The translations under genes and the position numbers were made by a program. The notes under the pieces are model-generated. The model made no database searches and had not been told where the DNA came from. It was given only the letters and a program-made list of their open reading frames with translations. A DNA stretch of 64,000 nucleotides. Source: Bosea sp. ANAM02 (GTDB taxonomy: Bacteria > Pseudomonadota > Alphaproteobacteria > Rhizobiales > Beijerinckiaceae). Shown here in pieces: positions 56,487-64,000 of the stretch. Position 1 is the stretch's first letter; each line of letters begins with the position of its first letter. The stretch spans positions 3,500,001 through 3,564,000 of the forward strand of contig NZ_AP022848.1 of the NCBI RefSeq assembly GCF_011764485.1, written 5' to 3'.

Positions 56487-56562
56487 CCCGAGCATCTCGG
56501 AAACCAGCGCTGTCTTGTCATGATTTTCTCGGGTCGAAGCTACGCTTCGCCCGAGAATGACG
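56470..56562. repeat. palindromic repeat, family D (copy 2)
   Basis: A 93-bp copy of the element at 54203-54300 in the other orientation, beginning GTCATGCTCGGGCTTGACC and ending TTCGCCCGAGAATGAC. Its first 17 bp supply the stop codon of the DUF1289 gene. Confidence 0.87.
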
Positions 56563-56584
56563 GCCAGAGTTTTCGCCAGAACGG

Positions 56585-57058
56585 CTAGGACTTCGCCAGA
56601 TCAACCAGCGCATCTCCGGTCAGGCGATAGAACACCTTCTTCGGATAGGCGGCCGCGCCGAGGCCGTCATAGAAGCGCAGCAGCGCCGCGTCGTCGGCAT
56701 CGGCCGTCCAGTCGATGCGGCGGTGGCCGCGCTCCAGCGCGAGTTCGGCAAGCGCTGCCATCAGCCTGCGGCCGAGGCCGGCGCCGCGCGCCGCATCGCC
56801 CACATAGATCTCCTTGAGGAAGAAGCCGCTCCTCAGCCCCGGCCCCGGATAGAGATTGCAGGCCGAGGCGAAGCCGAGCACCGCCTCGCCCTTCACGGCA
56901 ACGAGGATGTCGATGCCGGCCGGCAAGGCCGCCAACCCGGCGAGGATCTCCGCTATCGGCGGGCAAGGCACGCTGTAATGGCCCTGCATCTCGACCATCA
57001 GCGCGGCCAGCGCCTGATGGTCCGCGGGCTGGAGCAGCCGGATCGTGGTCCCGCTCAT
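56585..57058 (-). CDS. GNAT family N-acetyltransferase
   Basis: A 157-residue acetyltransferase. TIRLLQPADHQALAALM starts the fold. The FFLKEIYVGDAARGAGLGRRL stretch (split by a strand) holds the acetyl-CoA loop GAGLGRRL, and RIDWTADADDAALLRFYDGLGA is the usual C-terminal block. It follows the TSUP exporter gene by 11 bp on the same strand, so they are probably co-transcribed. Substrate unknown. Confidence 0.88.
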   Translation of the reverse strand: MSGTTIRLLQPADHQALAALMVEMQGHYSVPCPPIAEILAGLAALPAGIDILVAVKGEAVLGFASACNLYPGPGLRSGFFLKEIYVGDAARGAGLGRRLMAALAELALERGHRRIDWTADADDAALLRFYDGLGAAAYPKKVFYRLTGDALVDLAKS

Positions 57059-57069
57059 GGCCGATTGCC

Positions 57070-57909
57070 TCAGTGAATCAGCGACCAGATGAAGCGGCCG
57101 GCTACGACGAGGAGGAACAAGCCGAAGGCAATCTCGAGGCGCCGCTTGGAGAGCTGGTGTGCCAATCGCGCGCCGATCGGCGCCGTCCAGATCGAGGTCG
57201 GGATGAACAGGATCATGCCGATCAGCGAGACATAGCCGAGCGAGAGCGGCGGCAGCGTGCCCAGGGCCATCTGCGGCCAGCCCGCATAGATGAAGCCGAG
57301 AGCGCCGGGAATCGAGATCAGAACGCCCAGCCCCGAGGAAGTCGCGACCGCCTGATGGATCGGCCGGCCATAGAAGGTCATGAACAGGCTAGAGAGCTGG
57401 CCGCCGCCGATGCCCATCAAGGCCGAGAGCACGCCGATGATGCCGCCATAGGCGACCATCAGCGGCTTGCCGGGCATGTCTTCACCGAATTTCCAGCGAT
57501 CCGCCGCGAAGAGCAGGCGCAAGGCCGAGATCGTCGCGACCGCGACGAAGACGATCTTGAAGAGATCGGCCGGTGCGAAGCGGGCGATCCAGCTGCCGGC
57601 GAGAACGCCGACGATGACCGGCACCGCCCAGACCTTGAGGATCGACAGATCGACGAGCCCCTTGGCCCGATGGGCATTGAAGGAGCGGATTGAGGTCGGG
57701 ATGATGATCGCCAGCGAGGTGCCGACGCTGAGCGGCATGCGCACCTCCTCCGCCACGCCGATGACGCGGAAGATCTCGTAGAGCACCGGCACGATGACCG
57801 CGCCGCCACCGACGCCGAAGACGCCGGCCAGGAGGCCGGTGACAGCGCCGGCCAGCACGAGCGAGACGGCGAGGAAGGCGAGATCGCCGATGGGAATGCC
57901 AGCAAACAT
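57070..57909 (-). CDS. TauE/SafE (TSUP) family sulfite exporter-like protein
   Basis: A 279-residue inner-membrane protein with eight predicted helices in two halves. GLLAGVFGVGGGAVIVPVLY near the N-terminus and GVLSALMGIGGGQLSSLFM in the second half are the paired glycine-rich motifs of the family. These proteins export sulfite, sulfoacetate or other organosulfur anions; the substrate here is unknown. The ATG at 57909 begins MFAGIPIGD. It is followed by the GNAT gene after 11 bp. Confidence 0.9.
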   Translation of the reverse strand: MFAGIPIGDLAFLAVSLVLAGAVTGLLAGVFGVGGGAVIVPVLYEIFRVIGVAEEVRMPLSVGTSLAIIIPTSIRSFNAHRAKGLVDLSILKVWAVPVIVGVLAGSWIARFAPADLFKIVFVAVATISALRLLFAADRWKFGEDMPGKPLMVAYGGIIGVLSALMGIGGGQLSSLFMTFYGRPIHQAVATSSGLGVLISIPGALGFIYAGWPQMALGTLPPLSLGYVSLIGMILFIPTSIWTAPIGARLAHQLSKRRLEIAFGLFLLVVAGRFIWSLIH

Positions 57910-58029
57910 GACGAGAGATCCGGTGAAGCCACCCGATCTCTCGGCCATTTGGCCGGCGGGGGCAAGATGCCCTGACCGGCCGGTTGGTGAATTGGGGCCT
58001 GAGGCTACCGCGCTGTCGAGGAAACGCGG

Positions 58030-58125
58030 GTCATCCCGGACGCAGCGAAGCGAAGATCCGGGATCCATTTCTGAACCTCGATCGGAAGCGTTCCGGCATG
58101 GATCCCGGGTCAAGCCCGGGATGAC
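58030..58125. repeat. palindromic repeat, family C (copy 2)
   Basis: A 96-bp element beginning GTCATCCCGGACGCAGCGAA and ending CAAGCCCGGGATGAC, with GGATCC on both sides of CGGAAGCGTTCCG. It is inverted relative to the copy at 19843-19972 and lacks the outermost GCTGGAAC arms. It lies between the TSUP start and the DUF1428 stop. Confidence 0.87.
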
Positions 58126-58175
58126 CGCTTGGTTCCGAGGAGAAACAAACCGCTCTCGCTGGGGCCTAGGCTGCC

Positions 58176-58898
58176 TCAACCGCGCCCGGTGTCGAGGATC
58201 GGCGCGAAGCCGCCATAGACGACGCGTTTGCCGTCGAAAGGCATTTCGAGCGCCTGCATGCGCGGGTCCTCCATCATCTTGCCCCAGGCGGCGGCGCGGG
58301 CCTCCTTCGACGGCCATTCGACCCAACTGAACACGACCGTCTCGCCGGCCTGCGCCTTCACCGCGCCCTTGAAGTCGGTGACCTTGCCGTCGGGCACGTC
58401 GTCGCCCCAGGCGTCGACGACGCGACGGGCGCCGAATTCCTTGAATAACGCAGCGTGGTTGGCCGAGAAATCACGGTAGTCCGCCTTGCGCTCGTCCGGC
58501 ACGGCGACGAGGACGCCGTCGAGATAGCCCATCGCGCCGCCCTCGCCTTCATCGAGAATCGGGGCGAACCCGCCATAGATCATGCGCTTGCCGTCGAACG
58601 GCATCGCCTCGCCCATCGCCTTCATGCGCGGATCGCTCATGATCTTCTCGTTGGCGGCGTCACGCGTCGCCCGGTCCGGGTATTCGAACCAGGAGAAGAC
58701 CACGACCTCGTCCGGCGTCGCCTTCACCGCGCCCTTGAAATCCGTGACCTTGCCGTCGGGGACGTCGTCGCCCCAGGCTTCGACATGGCGCCGAACGCCG
58801 AATTCCTTGAACAGCGGCGCCGCATCGGCCGCCTGCTTGCGGTACGCGTCCTTGTTCGCAGCGGGCACCGCGACGACGAAACCATCCACATAAGCCAT
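58176..58898 (-). CDS. tandem DUF1428 fusion protein
   Basis: A 240-residue cytosolic protein made of two complete DUF1428 domains (1-117 and 122-240). Each has a VDGFVVAVP/LDGVLVAVP start, VEAWGDDVPDGKVTDFKGAVKA or its near-identical VVDAWGDD form, VVFSWFEYP/VVFSWVEWP, and a PFDGKRMIYGGFAPIL ending. Single-domain members are about 120 residues; the family has a dimeric ferredoxin-like fold of unknown role, so the fusion may be a covalent dimer. It lies downstream of the DUF899 gene on the same strand. Confidence 0.9.
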   Translation of the reverse strand: MAYVDGFVVAVPAANKDAYRKQAADAAPLFKEFGVRRHVEAWGDDVPDGKVTDFKGAVKATPDEVVVFSWFEYPDRATRDAANEKIMSDPRMKAMGEAMPFDGKRMIYGGFAPILDEGEGGAMGYLDGVLVAVPDERKADYRDFSANHAALFKEFGARRVVDAWGDDVPDGKVTDFKGAVKAQAGETVVFSWVEWPSKEARAAAWGKMMEDPRMQALEMPFDGKRVVYGGFAPILDTGRG

Positions 58899-58981
58899 TA
58901 CCTATCTCCCTGCTCACGGCCGCCATCCGCAGCCGTCCGATAAATGTTGATATCAACCCTCAGGATCCGAAACGGGTCCGT

Positions 58982-59734
58982 TCAATCGCAGCGGGAGCTC
59001 ACCGCGAGCTCGGGCTGGAAGCTTGCCGCGCCGAGCGGCTTGACGGGATAGCGGTCGTGATGGCGGACCCAGTCCATGATCCCCACTTCGTTGCGCCCCT
59101 TCGGGGTCATGTCGAGGAAGTTATGGGCGCCGATCAGCAGGTCGCCGCCGCGGGCATAGGTCGAGTAGGTGTGGAAGATCTCGCCCGCGTCGTTCCGATA
59201 GAAGACGCTGAAGCCCGGCATCTCGCCGCCCTGCCCGTCATGCAGCGCGTAATTGTACTCGTAGCGGCCGGCCGCCTGCTCCTCCGGGCTCGGCGAGACG
59301 TGGAAGTCGTAGTTGAAGTCGCTGTTGGCCGATGAGACCCAGGGGAAATCCCAGCCCATGCGATGCCGGAAATTCTGGAACTCGGCGTAAGGCGCGCGCG
59401 AGACCACGACGAGGCTGACATCGTGATGCCTGAGGTGCCGGTTGGCACCGTCGAAATGATCGGCCAGGAAGGAGCAGCTCGGGCAACCCTCGCGGGCGCC
59501 GGGCCCGAACATGAAGTGATAGATGATCAACTGGCTGTTGCCGGCGAAGAGATCACTCAGCGACAGCGCACCATCCCAACCCTCGAAGGTGTAGGTCTTT
59601 TCGATTCGGACCCAGGGCAATGCGCGGCGCTCGGCCGAGAGCGCGTCGCGCCGGCGGGTCAGCTCCTTCTCGTTGGCGAGGTGAGCTTTACGCGCGGCAA
59701 GCCACTCCTCACGGGATACGATCCTGTGTTCCAT
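58982..59734 (-). CDS. DUF899 family thioredoxin-like protein
   Basis: A 250-residue cytosolic protein. RIVSREEWLAARKAHLANEK is the family N-terminus. The thioredoxin-like core has the GCPSCSFLADHFDG stretch (a CxxC), then LVVVSRAPYAEFQNFRHRMG and SVFYRNDAGEIFHTYSTYARG. Its function is unknown; a redox role is suggested by the fold. The ATG at 59734 follows a strong GGAGGAGAGGAG site. It is third in the ArsR/SRPBCC operon, 83 bp after the SRPBCC gene. Confidence 0.9.
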   Translation of the reverse strand: MEHRIVSREEWLAARKAHLANEKELTRRRDALSAERRALPWVRIEKTYTFEGWDGALSLSDLFAGNSQLIIYHFMFGPGAREGCPSCSFLADHFDGANRHLRHHDVSLVVVSRAPYAEFQNFRHRMGWDFPWVSSANSDFNYDFHVSPSPEEQAAGRYEYNYALHDGQGGEMPGFSVFYRNDAGEIFHTYSTYARGGDLLIGAHNFLDMTPKGRNEVGIMDWVRHHDRYPVKPLGAASFQPELAVSSRCD

Positions 59735-59817
59735 CGTCTCCTCTCCTCCAAACTCCGCCGACGCGGGGCCGGCGGCTTCTTCGGCGCGGCGCGGATCAGG
59801 CCGCGGCACGCCGCCGT

Positions 59818-60252
59818 TCAGGCGAAATAGGCCTCGAGCTTGGCCATGGTGCCCGTCCAGCCATGGGTGTGGCCGCGGACGGCGGCATCATCGGCGAGCT
59901 TCTCGTGCAGAAGCGTCAGGATCGTGCCGTCGCCATCGGACTTGAGCGTCACGGTGACGCGCGAGACACGCTCCGGCGTCGTGATCCAGGACCAGCTGAA
60001 GACGAGACGTTCGTTCTCGACCACCTCCAGATAGCGGCCGAGCACCTCATGGCGCTCGCCGGTGTCCTCGATCATGACGACGCGATAGGCGCCGTCGACG
60101 CGCGGATCGATCTGCGCCTCCTGCGCCACGACATTCTCCGGGCCGAACCAGCGCACGAGCAGGTCCGGATCCGTCCAGGCCTGGTAAACCTCGGCCGGCG
60201 ACGCCTTGAGGCGGCGCTTCATGGTGAGGCTCGGTGTCACCGGCTGATGCAT
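59818..60252 (-). CDS. SRPBCC (AHSA1-like) domain protein
   Basis: A 144-residue cytosolic protein of the START-like fold. RRLKASPAEVYQAWTDPDLL is the family start, with WFGPENVVAQEAQID, then LVFSWSWITTPERVSRVTVTL and the ending TMAKLEAYFA. Members bind hydrophobic ligands in a central cavity and are very often paired with ArsR regulators that sense or control them. It follows the ArsR gene by 16 bp. Confidence 0.92.
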   Translation of the reverse strand: MHQPVTPSLTMKRRLKASPAEVYQAWTDPDLLVRWFGPENVVAQEAQIDPRVDGAYRVVMIEDTGERHEVLGRYLEVVENERLVFSWSWITTPERVSRVTVTLKSDGDGTILTLLHEKLADDAAVRGHTHGWTGTMAKLEAYFA

Positions 60253-60268
60253 GTGCCCTCTCCACCCT

Positions 60269-60613
60269 TCAGCTTTCGCCCTTGCGCCGCGTTTCGAGCA
60301 GCGCCTCCAGCGCGTCGAGCCGCTCGATCCAGAAGCGCTGATAGCGCGCCAGCCAGCCCATCGCCTCCTCCATCGGCTCCGCATTCAGATGGCAGGACAC
60401 GGTGCGCCCCGCCTTGGTCCGCGTCAGCAAACCGGCATCCGTGAGGACGTCGAGATGCTTCATGATGGCCGGGAGCGAGACCGGGAAGGGCTTCGCCAAC
60501 TCGCTGACCGAGAGCCCGTCCTCCCGCTCCAGGCGCGCCAGCAAGGCCCTCCGCGTCGGGTCCGCCAGGGCGGAAAAGGTCCGGTCGAGCTGCGCATCCT
60601 GAAACTTAACCAT
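60269..60613 (-). CDS. ArsR family transcriptional regulator
   Basis: A 114-residue winged-helix repressor. ALADPTRRALLARLEREDGLSV begins the domain, and PFPVSLPAIMKHLDVL is the recognition helix. LLTRTKAGRTVSCHL is the wing, followed by a long C-terminal helix. No Cys-pair metal site is visible; it is the metal-independent type linked to SRPBCC genes. It is first in an operon with the SRPBCC, DUF899 and probably DUF1428 genes. A palindrome over its start codon suggests autorepression. Confidence 0.93.
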   Translation of the reverse strand: MVKFQDAQLDRTFSALADPTRRALLARLEREDGLSVSELAKPFPVSLPAIMKHLDVLTDAGLLTRTKAGRTVSCHLNAEPMEEAMGWLARYQRFWIERLDALEALLETRRKGES

Positions 60614-60623
60614 TGAGTTAAGT
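60604..60623. promoter_or_regulatory. probable ArsR operator over the start codon
   Basis: Perfect inverted repeat, ACTTAAC and GTTAAGT, with a 6-base spacer that contains the ATG of the ArsR gene. The arms are AT-rich against a very GC-rich background. Such palindromes at the promoter or start are the usual binding sites of autoregulated ArsR proteins, so this is the likely control site for the module. Confidence 0.8.
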
Positions 60624-60901
60624 GTAAACGCGAACTGCTTCGCCCGTCAAGCCGGTCCATGAGGATGCGCGTCTGGGCGTGCCAGAGACCGCGTCTTATC
60701 GGTCGGCGCCGGTTACCCATCGGTATCGGTAGGCAAGGTGCGGACGGTCGCGTCGATGGCTGCTCGCGGCGGTTGTCCCTGATGTCGCGCAACGCATCGC
60801 GATCTCCGAGGCCATGACCGGCCTGGCATGGGTAGCCCCCTGCCCTACGCGGCATCGGATCCCGATTTCAAGGGAGCACGGAGGTGGCCAGAGGCGCCCT
60901 C

Positions 60902-61777
60902 TCAGGGAAAGGCGCCCGGAGGCAGCGGCGGTTCCGCGTTGAGCAGTGTGACCGTCACCCGTCGGTTCGGCGGAATATAGGGATTGTCGAGGAACAGCGG
61001 CTCGGTGTCGGAGCGTCCCACGACGGAGGTGAAGCGGTCGTTGGGGAGCCCGGCACCCGAGAGGATCTCGCGTACCGCGAGCGCGCGCCCGGCTGTGAGG
61101 CCCCAGGAATCGACGGCCTGAACCGAGCCCGGGCGGGCGGCGGCGGTGTGCCCGCTGATCGTCAGCTGATTGGGGAGCCGGCGCAAGGTGGGCGCGATCG
61201 CCTCCAGCAGGAGGCGGGTACGCTCGTAGGGCTGGACGGAGCCCTCGGGGAACATCGAGCGGCCGTTATCGTCGACGAGGGAAACGTTCACGCCATCCTT
61301 GGTCTGCTCGATCACTATATTGCGCGACAGATCGGCGATCTCGGGCATGTTCTGGAGCGCCTGCCGGAGGCTCGCGATGGCGCTGTAGTTGGCCTGCGCG
61401 CTGGCGGCCCGGCGGTTCGCCTCGCGATCGCTGGCGCCTCCCGAATTGGTCGGCCGCGTCTTGTCCTCCTGCCCGGTCGTGTCTCTCGCCGAGTCGCGGG
61501 GCGCCGACGTCTTGTTGCCCGACTTGTCCAGCGCCGTCCCCATCAGGATGCCGCCGGAGCCGCTCGTGCCGGAACTCAGAGCGGAGGTCGGCGCGAAGTA
61601 TTCGGCCAGGCCGTCCTTCTGCTCCTGCGTCGTCATGCTGATCAGCCACATCAGCAGGAAGAACGCCATCATCGCGGTCACGAAATCCGCATAGGCGATC
61701 TTCCAGGCCCCGCCGTGATGCGCATGACCGGCCTTCTTGACCTTCTTGATGATGATCGGCTGGGTCGATTTGGCCAT
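60902..61777 (-). CDS. motB: flagellar motor protein MotB
   Basis: Stator subunit of 291 residues. Residues 24-44 form the single membrane helix with the proton-carrying Asp in AYADFVTAMMAFFLLMW. A linker rich in Ser, Gly and Thr (about 65-130) follows. The OmpA-like peptidoglycan-binding domain runs from about 150 to 280, with LTISGHTAA and LTAGRALAVREIL, and ends in NRRVTVTLL. It follows motA by 21 bp and forms a stator with it. Confidence 0.93.
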   Translation of the reverse strand: MAKSTQPIIIKKVKKAGHAHHGGAWKIAYADFVTAMMAFFLLMWLISMTTQEQKDGLAEYFAPTSALSSGTSGSGGILMGTALDKSGNKTSAPRDSARDTTGQEDKTRPTNSGGASDREANRRAASAQANYSAIASLRQALQNMPEIADLSRNIVIEQTKDGVNVSLVDDNGRSMFPEGSVQPYERTRLLLEAIAPTLRRLPNQLTISGHTAAARPGSVQAVDSWGLTAGRALAVREILSGAGLPNDRFTSVVGRSDTEPLFLDNPYIPPNRRVTVTLLNAEPPLPPGAFP

Positions 61778-61798
61778 TGCGTCCTGCTGGAGATCGGG

Positions 61799-62662
61799 TC
61801 AGATGTTGGCGGGCAGAGCGGCGGTCGCCGCTTCCACTTCGGCGAAGGTCGGGCGGACATCGCTCATCAGGGCCTTGCGCGCGAATTCCACCGACATCAC
61901 CGGCGGCTGACCGGCGATATGGGCAAGGAGCCCTGCCTTGAGCGACAGGAAATATTTGGCTTCCGCCTCGAAGGTGCTCTTCAGCGAGGCTGCCATCGGC
62001 GCGAAGAAGCCATAGGCGACGAAAACGCCGAAAAAGGTGCCGACGAGCGCGCCGCCGATCAGATGTCCCAGAACTTCCGGCGGCTCCTTGATCGCCCCCA
62101 TCGTCTTGATCACGCCGAGCACGGCGGCGACGATGCCGAGTGCCGGGGTTCCGTCGGCAAGCGACTGCATGGCCGCGACGACACGCTCCTGCTCCTGATG
62201 GTGCGTCTCCAGTTCCTCGTCCATCAGAGCGTCGATCTCGTGGACGTTGTTGGCGCCCAGCGTCAACATGCGCATGTAGTCGCAGACGAACTCGACCGCG
62301 TGATGGTTCGCCGCAAAAGTCGGGAAGGCGTTGAAGAGTGTCGACTCGCTCGGATTCTCGATGTGCTGCTCGACCGCGAGCATGCCTTTCTGCTTCACGA
62401 GCTTGTACAGCGAATACTGCATTCCCAGCAGCTCGACATAGCATTCCTGCTTGTACTTGGGGCCCTTGACGATCGTGCCGAGCATGCCGGGCACGGCCTT
62501 GAGCACCGGCCCGGGGTTGCCGATGATGAAGGCACCAATCGCCGCGCCGAGGATGATGACGAACTCGAACGGCTGCCAAAGAACTTCGAGGTGGCCGCCC
62601 ATCGCCGCGTAGCTGCCGAAGACGCAGACGAAGACGATGATTGTGCCGACGACCAGCCGCAT
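61799..62662 (-). CDS. motA: flagellar motor protein MotA
   Basis: Stator subunit of 287 residues with four membrane segments (about 2-20, 30-50, 165-190 and 200-225). LGIVAAVLGVIKTMGAI and GALVGTFFGVFVAYGFFAP hold helices 3 and 4. The cytoplasmic loop with charged residues that engage the rotor lies between the helix pairs. It conducts protons together with MotB and is followed by motB on the same strand. No other flagellar genes are in the window. Confidence 0.94.
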   Translation of the reverse strand: MRLVVGTIIVFVCVFGSYAAMGGHLEVLWQPFEFVIILGAAIGAFIIGNPGPVLKAVPGMLGTIVKGPKYKQECYVELLGMQYSLYKLVKQKGMLAVEQHIENPSESTLFNAFPTFAANHHAVEFVCDYMRMLTLGANNVHEIDALMDEELETHHQEQERVVAAMQSLADGTPALGIVAAVLGVIKTMGAIKEPPEVLGHLIGGALVGTFFGVFVAYGFFAPMAASLKSTFEAEAKYFLSLKAGLLAHIAGQPPVMSVEFARKALMSDVRPTFAEVEAATAALPANI

Positions 62663-62880
62663 GGTTTGTCACCCTCGCAACGCAGCAGGGACAGCCCGCG
62701 CGAAGCCATTACTGGTCCGACGAAATGAACGATCGAGGTTAAGGGCGAGTTTATGGCCCCTGGCGTCGGCGCCTTCACCCAAGGCGCGCGAGCCGACGGC
62801 TCTCGCCGTCTGCGATGTTCAGGAAGATGACGATCCGCCCCGCCCAAAGCTCCGAGCTGTTCGTTCGCGGACGGTCGGCC

Positions 62881-63906
62881 TCAGGCCGCGGCTGCCGCCT
62901 CGTGGCGCGAGACATGGGCGATGGCCGCGCGCAGGTCGTCCAGCGTCGCGTCGGCGCCGACGCAGCGCTCGGCCAGATGGCGGCGGAACAGGCGCGCGCC
63001 CGGGCGGCCCGGGAAGAGGCCGACAAGGTGACGGGTGAAGGCATGCAGGCGCCCGCCCCGCGCGAGATGTGCGGCGAGATGCGGCTCCAGCGCCTCCAGC
63101 ATGGCGAAGGCATCGGCCACCGGCGCCGCCTCACCGAAGAGCAGCGGATCGACCTGAAGCAGGATCTCGGGGTTCTGATAGGCCTCGCGACCGACCATCA
63201 CGCCGTCGAGCCTCTCCAGATGGGGCAGCCATTCCGAAGGCGTCTTGATTCCGCCGTTGATCGCGACCGGCAGGTCGGGATCGGCCGCCTTCAGGCGATA
63301 GGCGCGCTCGTAGTCGAGCGGCGGGATCTCGCGGTTCTCCTTGGGCGAAAGCCCCTGCAGCCAGGCCTTGCGGGCATGGACGATGAGAGCATCGACGCCG
63401 GCGGCACGCACCGAAGCGGTCAGCGCATCGAGCGCGATTTCCGGGTCCTGGTCGTCGACGCCGATGCGGCATTTCACCGTGACGGGGACCTTGACCGCCG
63501 CCTTCATCGCCGCGACGCAATCGCCGACCAGCGCCGGCTCGCGCATCAGGCAGGCGCCGAAGGCCCCGCCCTGCACGCGGTCCGAAGGGCAGCCACAGTT
63601 CAGGTTGATCTCGTCATAACCGAAATCGGCGCCGATCTTCGCGGCTTCCGCCAGCAGCTTCGGGTCGTTTCCGCCGAGTTGGAGCGCGACGGGATGTTCG
63701 ACAGTGTCGAAACCGATCAGCCGCTCGCGATCGCCGCGGATCACCGCCTGCGCCGTGACCATCTCGGTATAGAGCAGCGCATGGCGCGACATCAGGCGGT
63801 GGATCACCCGGCAATGCCGGTCCGTCCAGTCCATCATCGGCGCCACGGAGAAGCGCCAGAAGCTCGGCGCGCGACCAGCTTCGGTTGTCGGGATCTCTGC
63901 GTTCAA
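62881..63906 (-). CDS. dusA: tRNA-dihydrouridine(20/20a) synthase DusA
   Basis: FMN enzyme that reduces uridines 20 and 20a of tRNA, 341 residues. FSVAPMMDWTDRHCR opens the barrel. The catalytic Cys region is GYDEINLNCGCPSDRVQGG (Cys in NCGCP), followed by GACLM. TVKCRIGVDD and VHARKAWLQGLSPKENREIP are DusA hallmarks. DGVMVGREAYQNPE gives the phosphate-binding turn, and a C-terminal helical RNA-binding domain follows. It starts at MNAEIPTTEAG. Confidence 0.95.
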   Translation of the reverse strand: MNAEIPTTEAGRAPSFWRFSVAPMMDWTDRHCRVIHRLMSRHALLYTEMVTAQAVIRGDRERLIGFDTVEHPVALQLGGNDPKLLAEAAKIGADFGYDEINLNCGCPSDRVQGGAFGACLMREPALVGDCVAAMKAAVKVPVTVKCRIGVDDQDPEIALDALTASVRAAGVDALIVHARKAWLQGLSPKENREIPPLDYERAYRLKAADPDLPVAINGGIKTPSEWLPHLERLDGVMVGREAYQNPEILLQVDPLLFGEAAPVADAFAMLEALEPHLAAHLARGGRLHAFTRHLVGLFPGRPGARLFRRHLAERCVGADATLDDLRAAIAHVSRHEAAAAA

Positions 63907-64000
63907 CTCTCGGCCTGCGAATGCCTGTCAGCGGTGATGCGTTGTCGCCAGATCGGCTACTCCCGGCGTCAAACGACGCCTGAACGGCGAAACTGCGGCG

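Noticed and set aside
63907..64000. Start of another gene at the right edge
   Set aside because: The last 94 bp show no start with ribosome-binding site or coding frame that can be supported.

Overview
The window is a gene-dense, very GC-rich stretch of what looks like an alphaproteobacterial chromosome. It is most likely from the order Hyphomicrobiales, and a Bosea-like organism would fit. That placement is inferred from the gene families present (three TakP-like TRAP binding proteins, TctABC, class II DAHP synthase, an Omp25/31-type barrel, DUF2865, CreA, PleC/PdhS-type histidine kinase boxes) and from abundant palindromic intergenic repeats; no rRNA or other taxonomic marker is available. 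I see no prophage, insertion sequence, integrase or CRISPR array, so this reads as core chromosome with a few accessory islets.

Layout. 1-7.1 kb: cysS (cut by the left edge), a small secreted protein, creA, a membrane protein, a FAH-family hydrolase, a Tat-exported TakP-like binding protein with a MarR regulator, and purC. 7.4-15.5 kb: a DUF2865 protein, gltX, an outer-membrane barrel, aroG (class II), gor and an O-antigen-ligase-like protein. 15.7-18.7 kb: a tctCBA tricarboxylate transporter with a hairpin terminator after tctC. 18.7-22.9 kb: an NAD-dependent reductase, a DUF2059 protein, rpiA, a small secreted protein, gph and tRNA-Val(CAC). 23-27.2 kb: a membrane-anchored SGNH-like protein, a DUF4347-like protein divergent from a lytic transglycosylase, an L,D-transpeptidase and a DUF971 protein. 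27.4-31.6 kb: moaA, then a three-gene unknown membrane/VWA-like cluster. 31.8-37 kb: a soluble MCP-PilZ receptor, a sarcosine/N-methyltryptophan oxidase and two transporters.

37-41.8 kb: a 3-hydroxyisobutyrate-dehydrogenase-like enzyme, a polar amino-acid ABC importer without an ATPase gene, and an MFS efflux protein. 42-45.2 kb: a spermidine-synthase-like protein facing a GNAT, agmatinase and exported-protein operon. 45.4-47.9 kb: two more TakP-like binding proteins, each ending in a strong terminator. 48-50.6 kb: a truncated porin-like protein and a tightly overlapping operon of GST, two tandem secreted paralogues and a uracil-DNA-glycosylase-family protein. 50.8-56.5 kb: a thermonuclease, a six-TM histidine kinase, ddl, cobT divergent from cobS, and DUF1289. 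56.6-64 kb: GNAT, a TSUP exporter, an ArsR/SRPBCC/DUF899/double-DUF1428 module with a visible operator, motA-motB and dusA.

Themes are uptake of organic acids and amino acids (TakP x3, TctABC, ABC), cell-envelope proteins, and housekeeping translation, cofactor and shikimate genes. The best candidates for undescribed biology are the 28.6-31.6 kb membrane/VWA-like cluster, the tandem secreted family inside the GST-UDG operon, the DUF4347-like protein, and the receptor with an inverted MCP-PilZ-sensor order. At least six families of dispersed palindromic repeats occupy many of the intergenic gaps.
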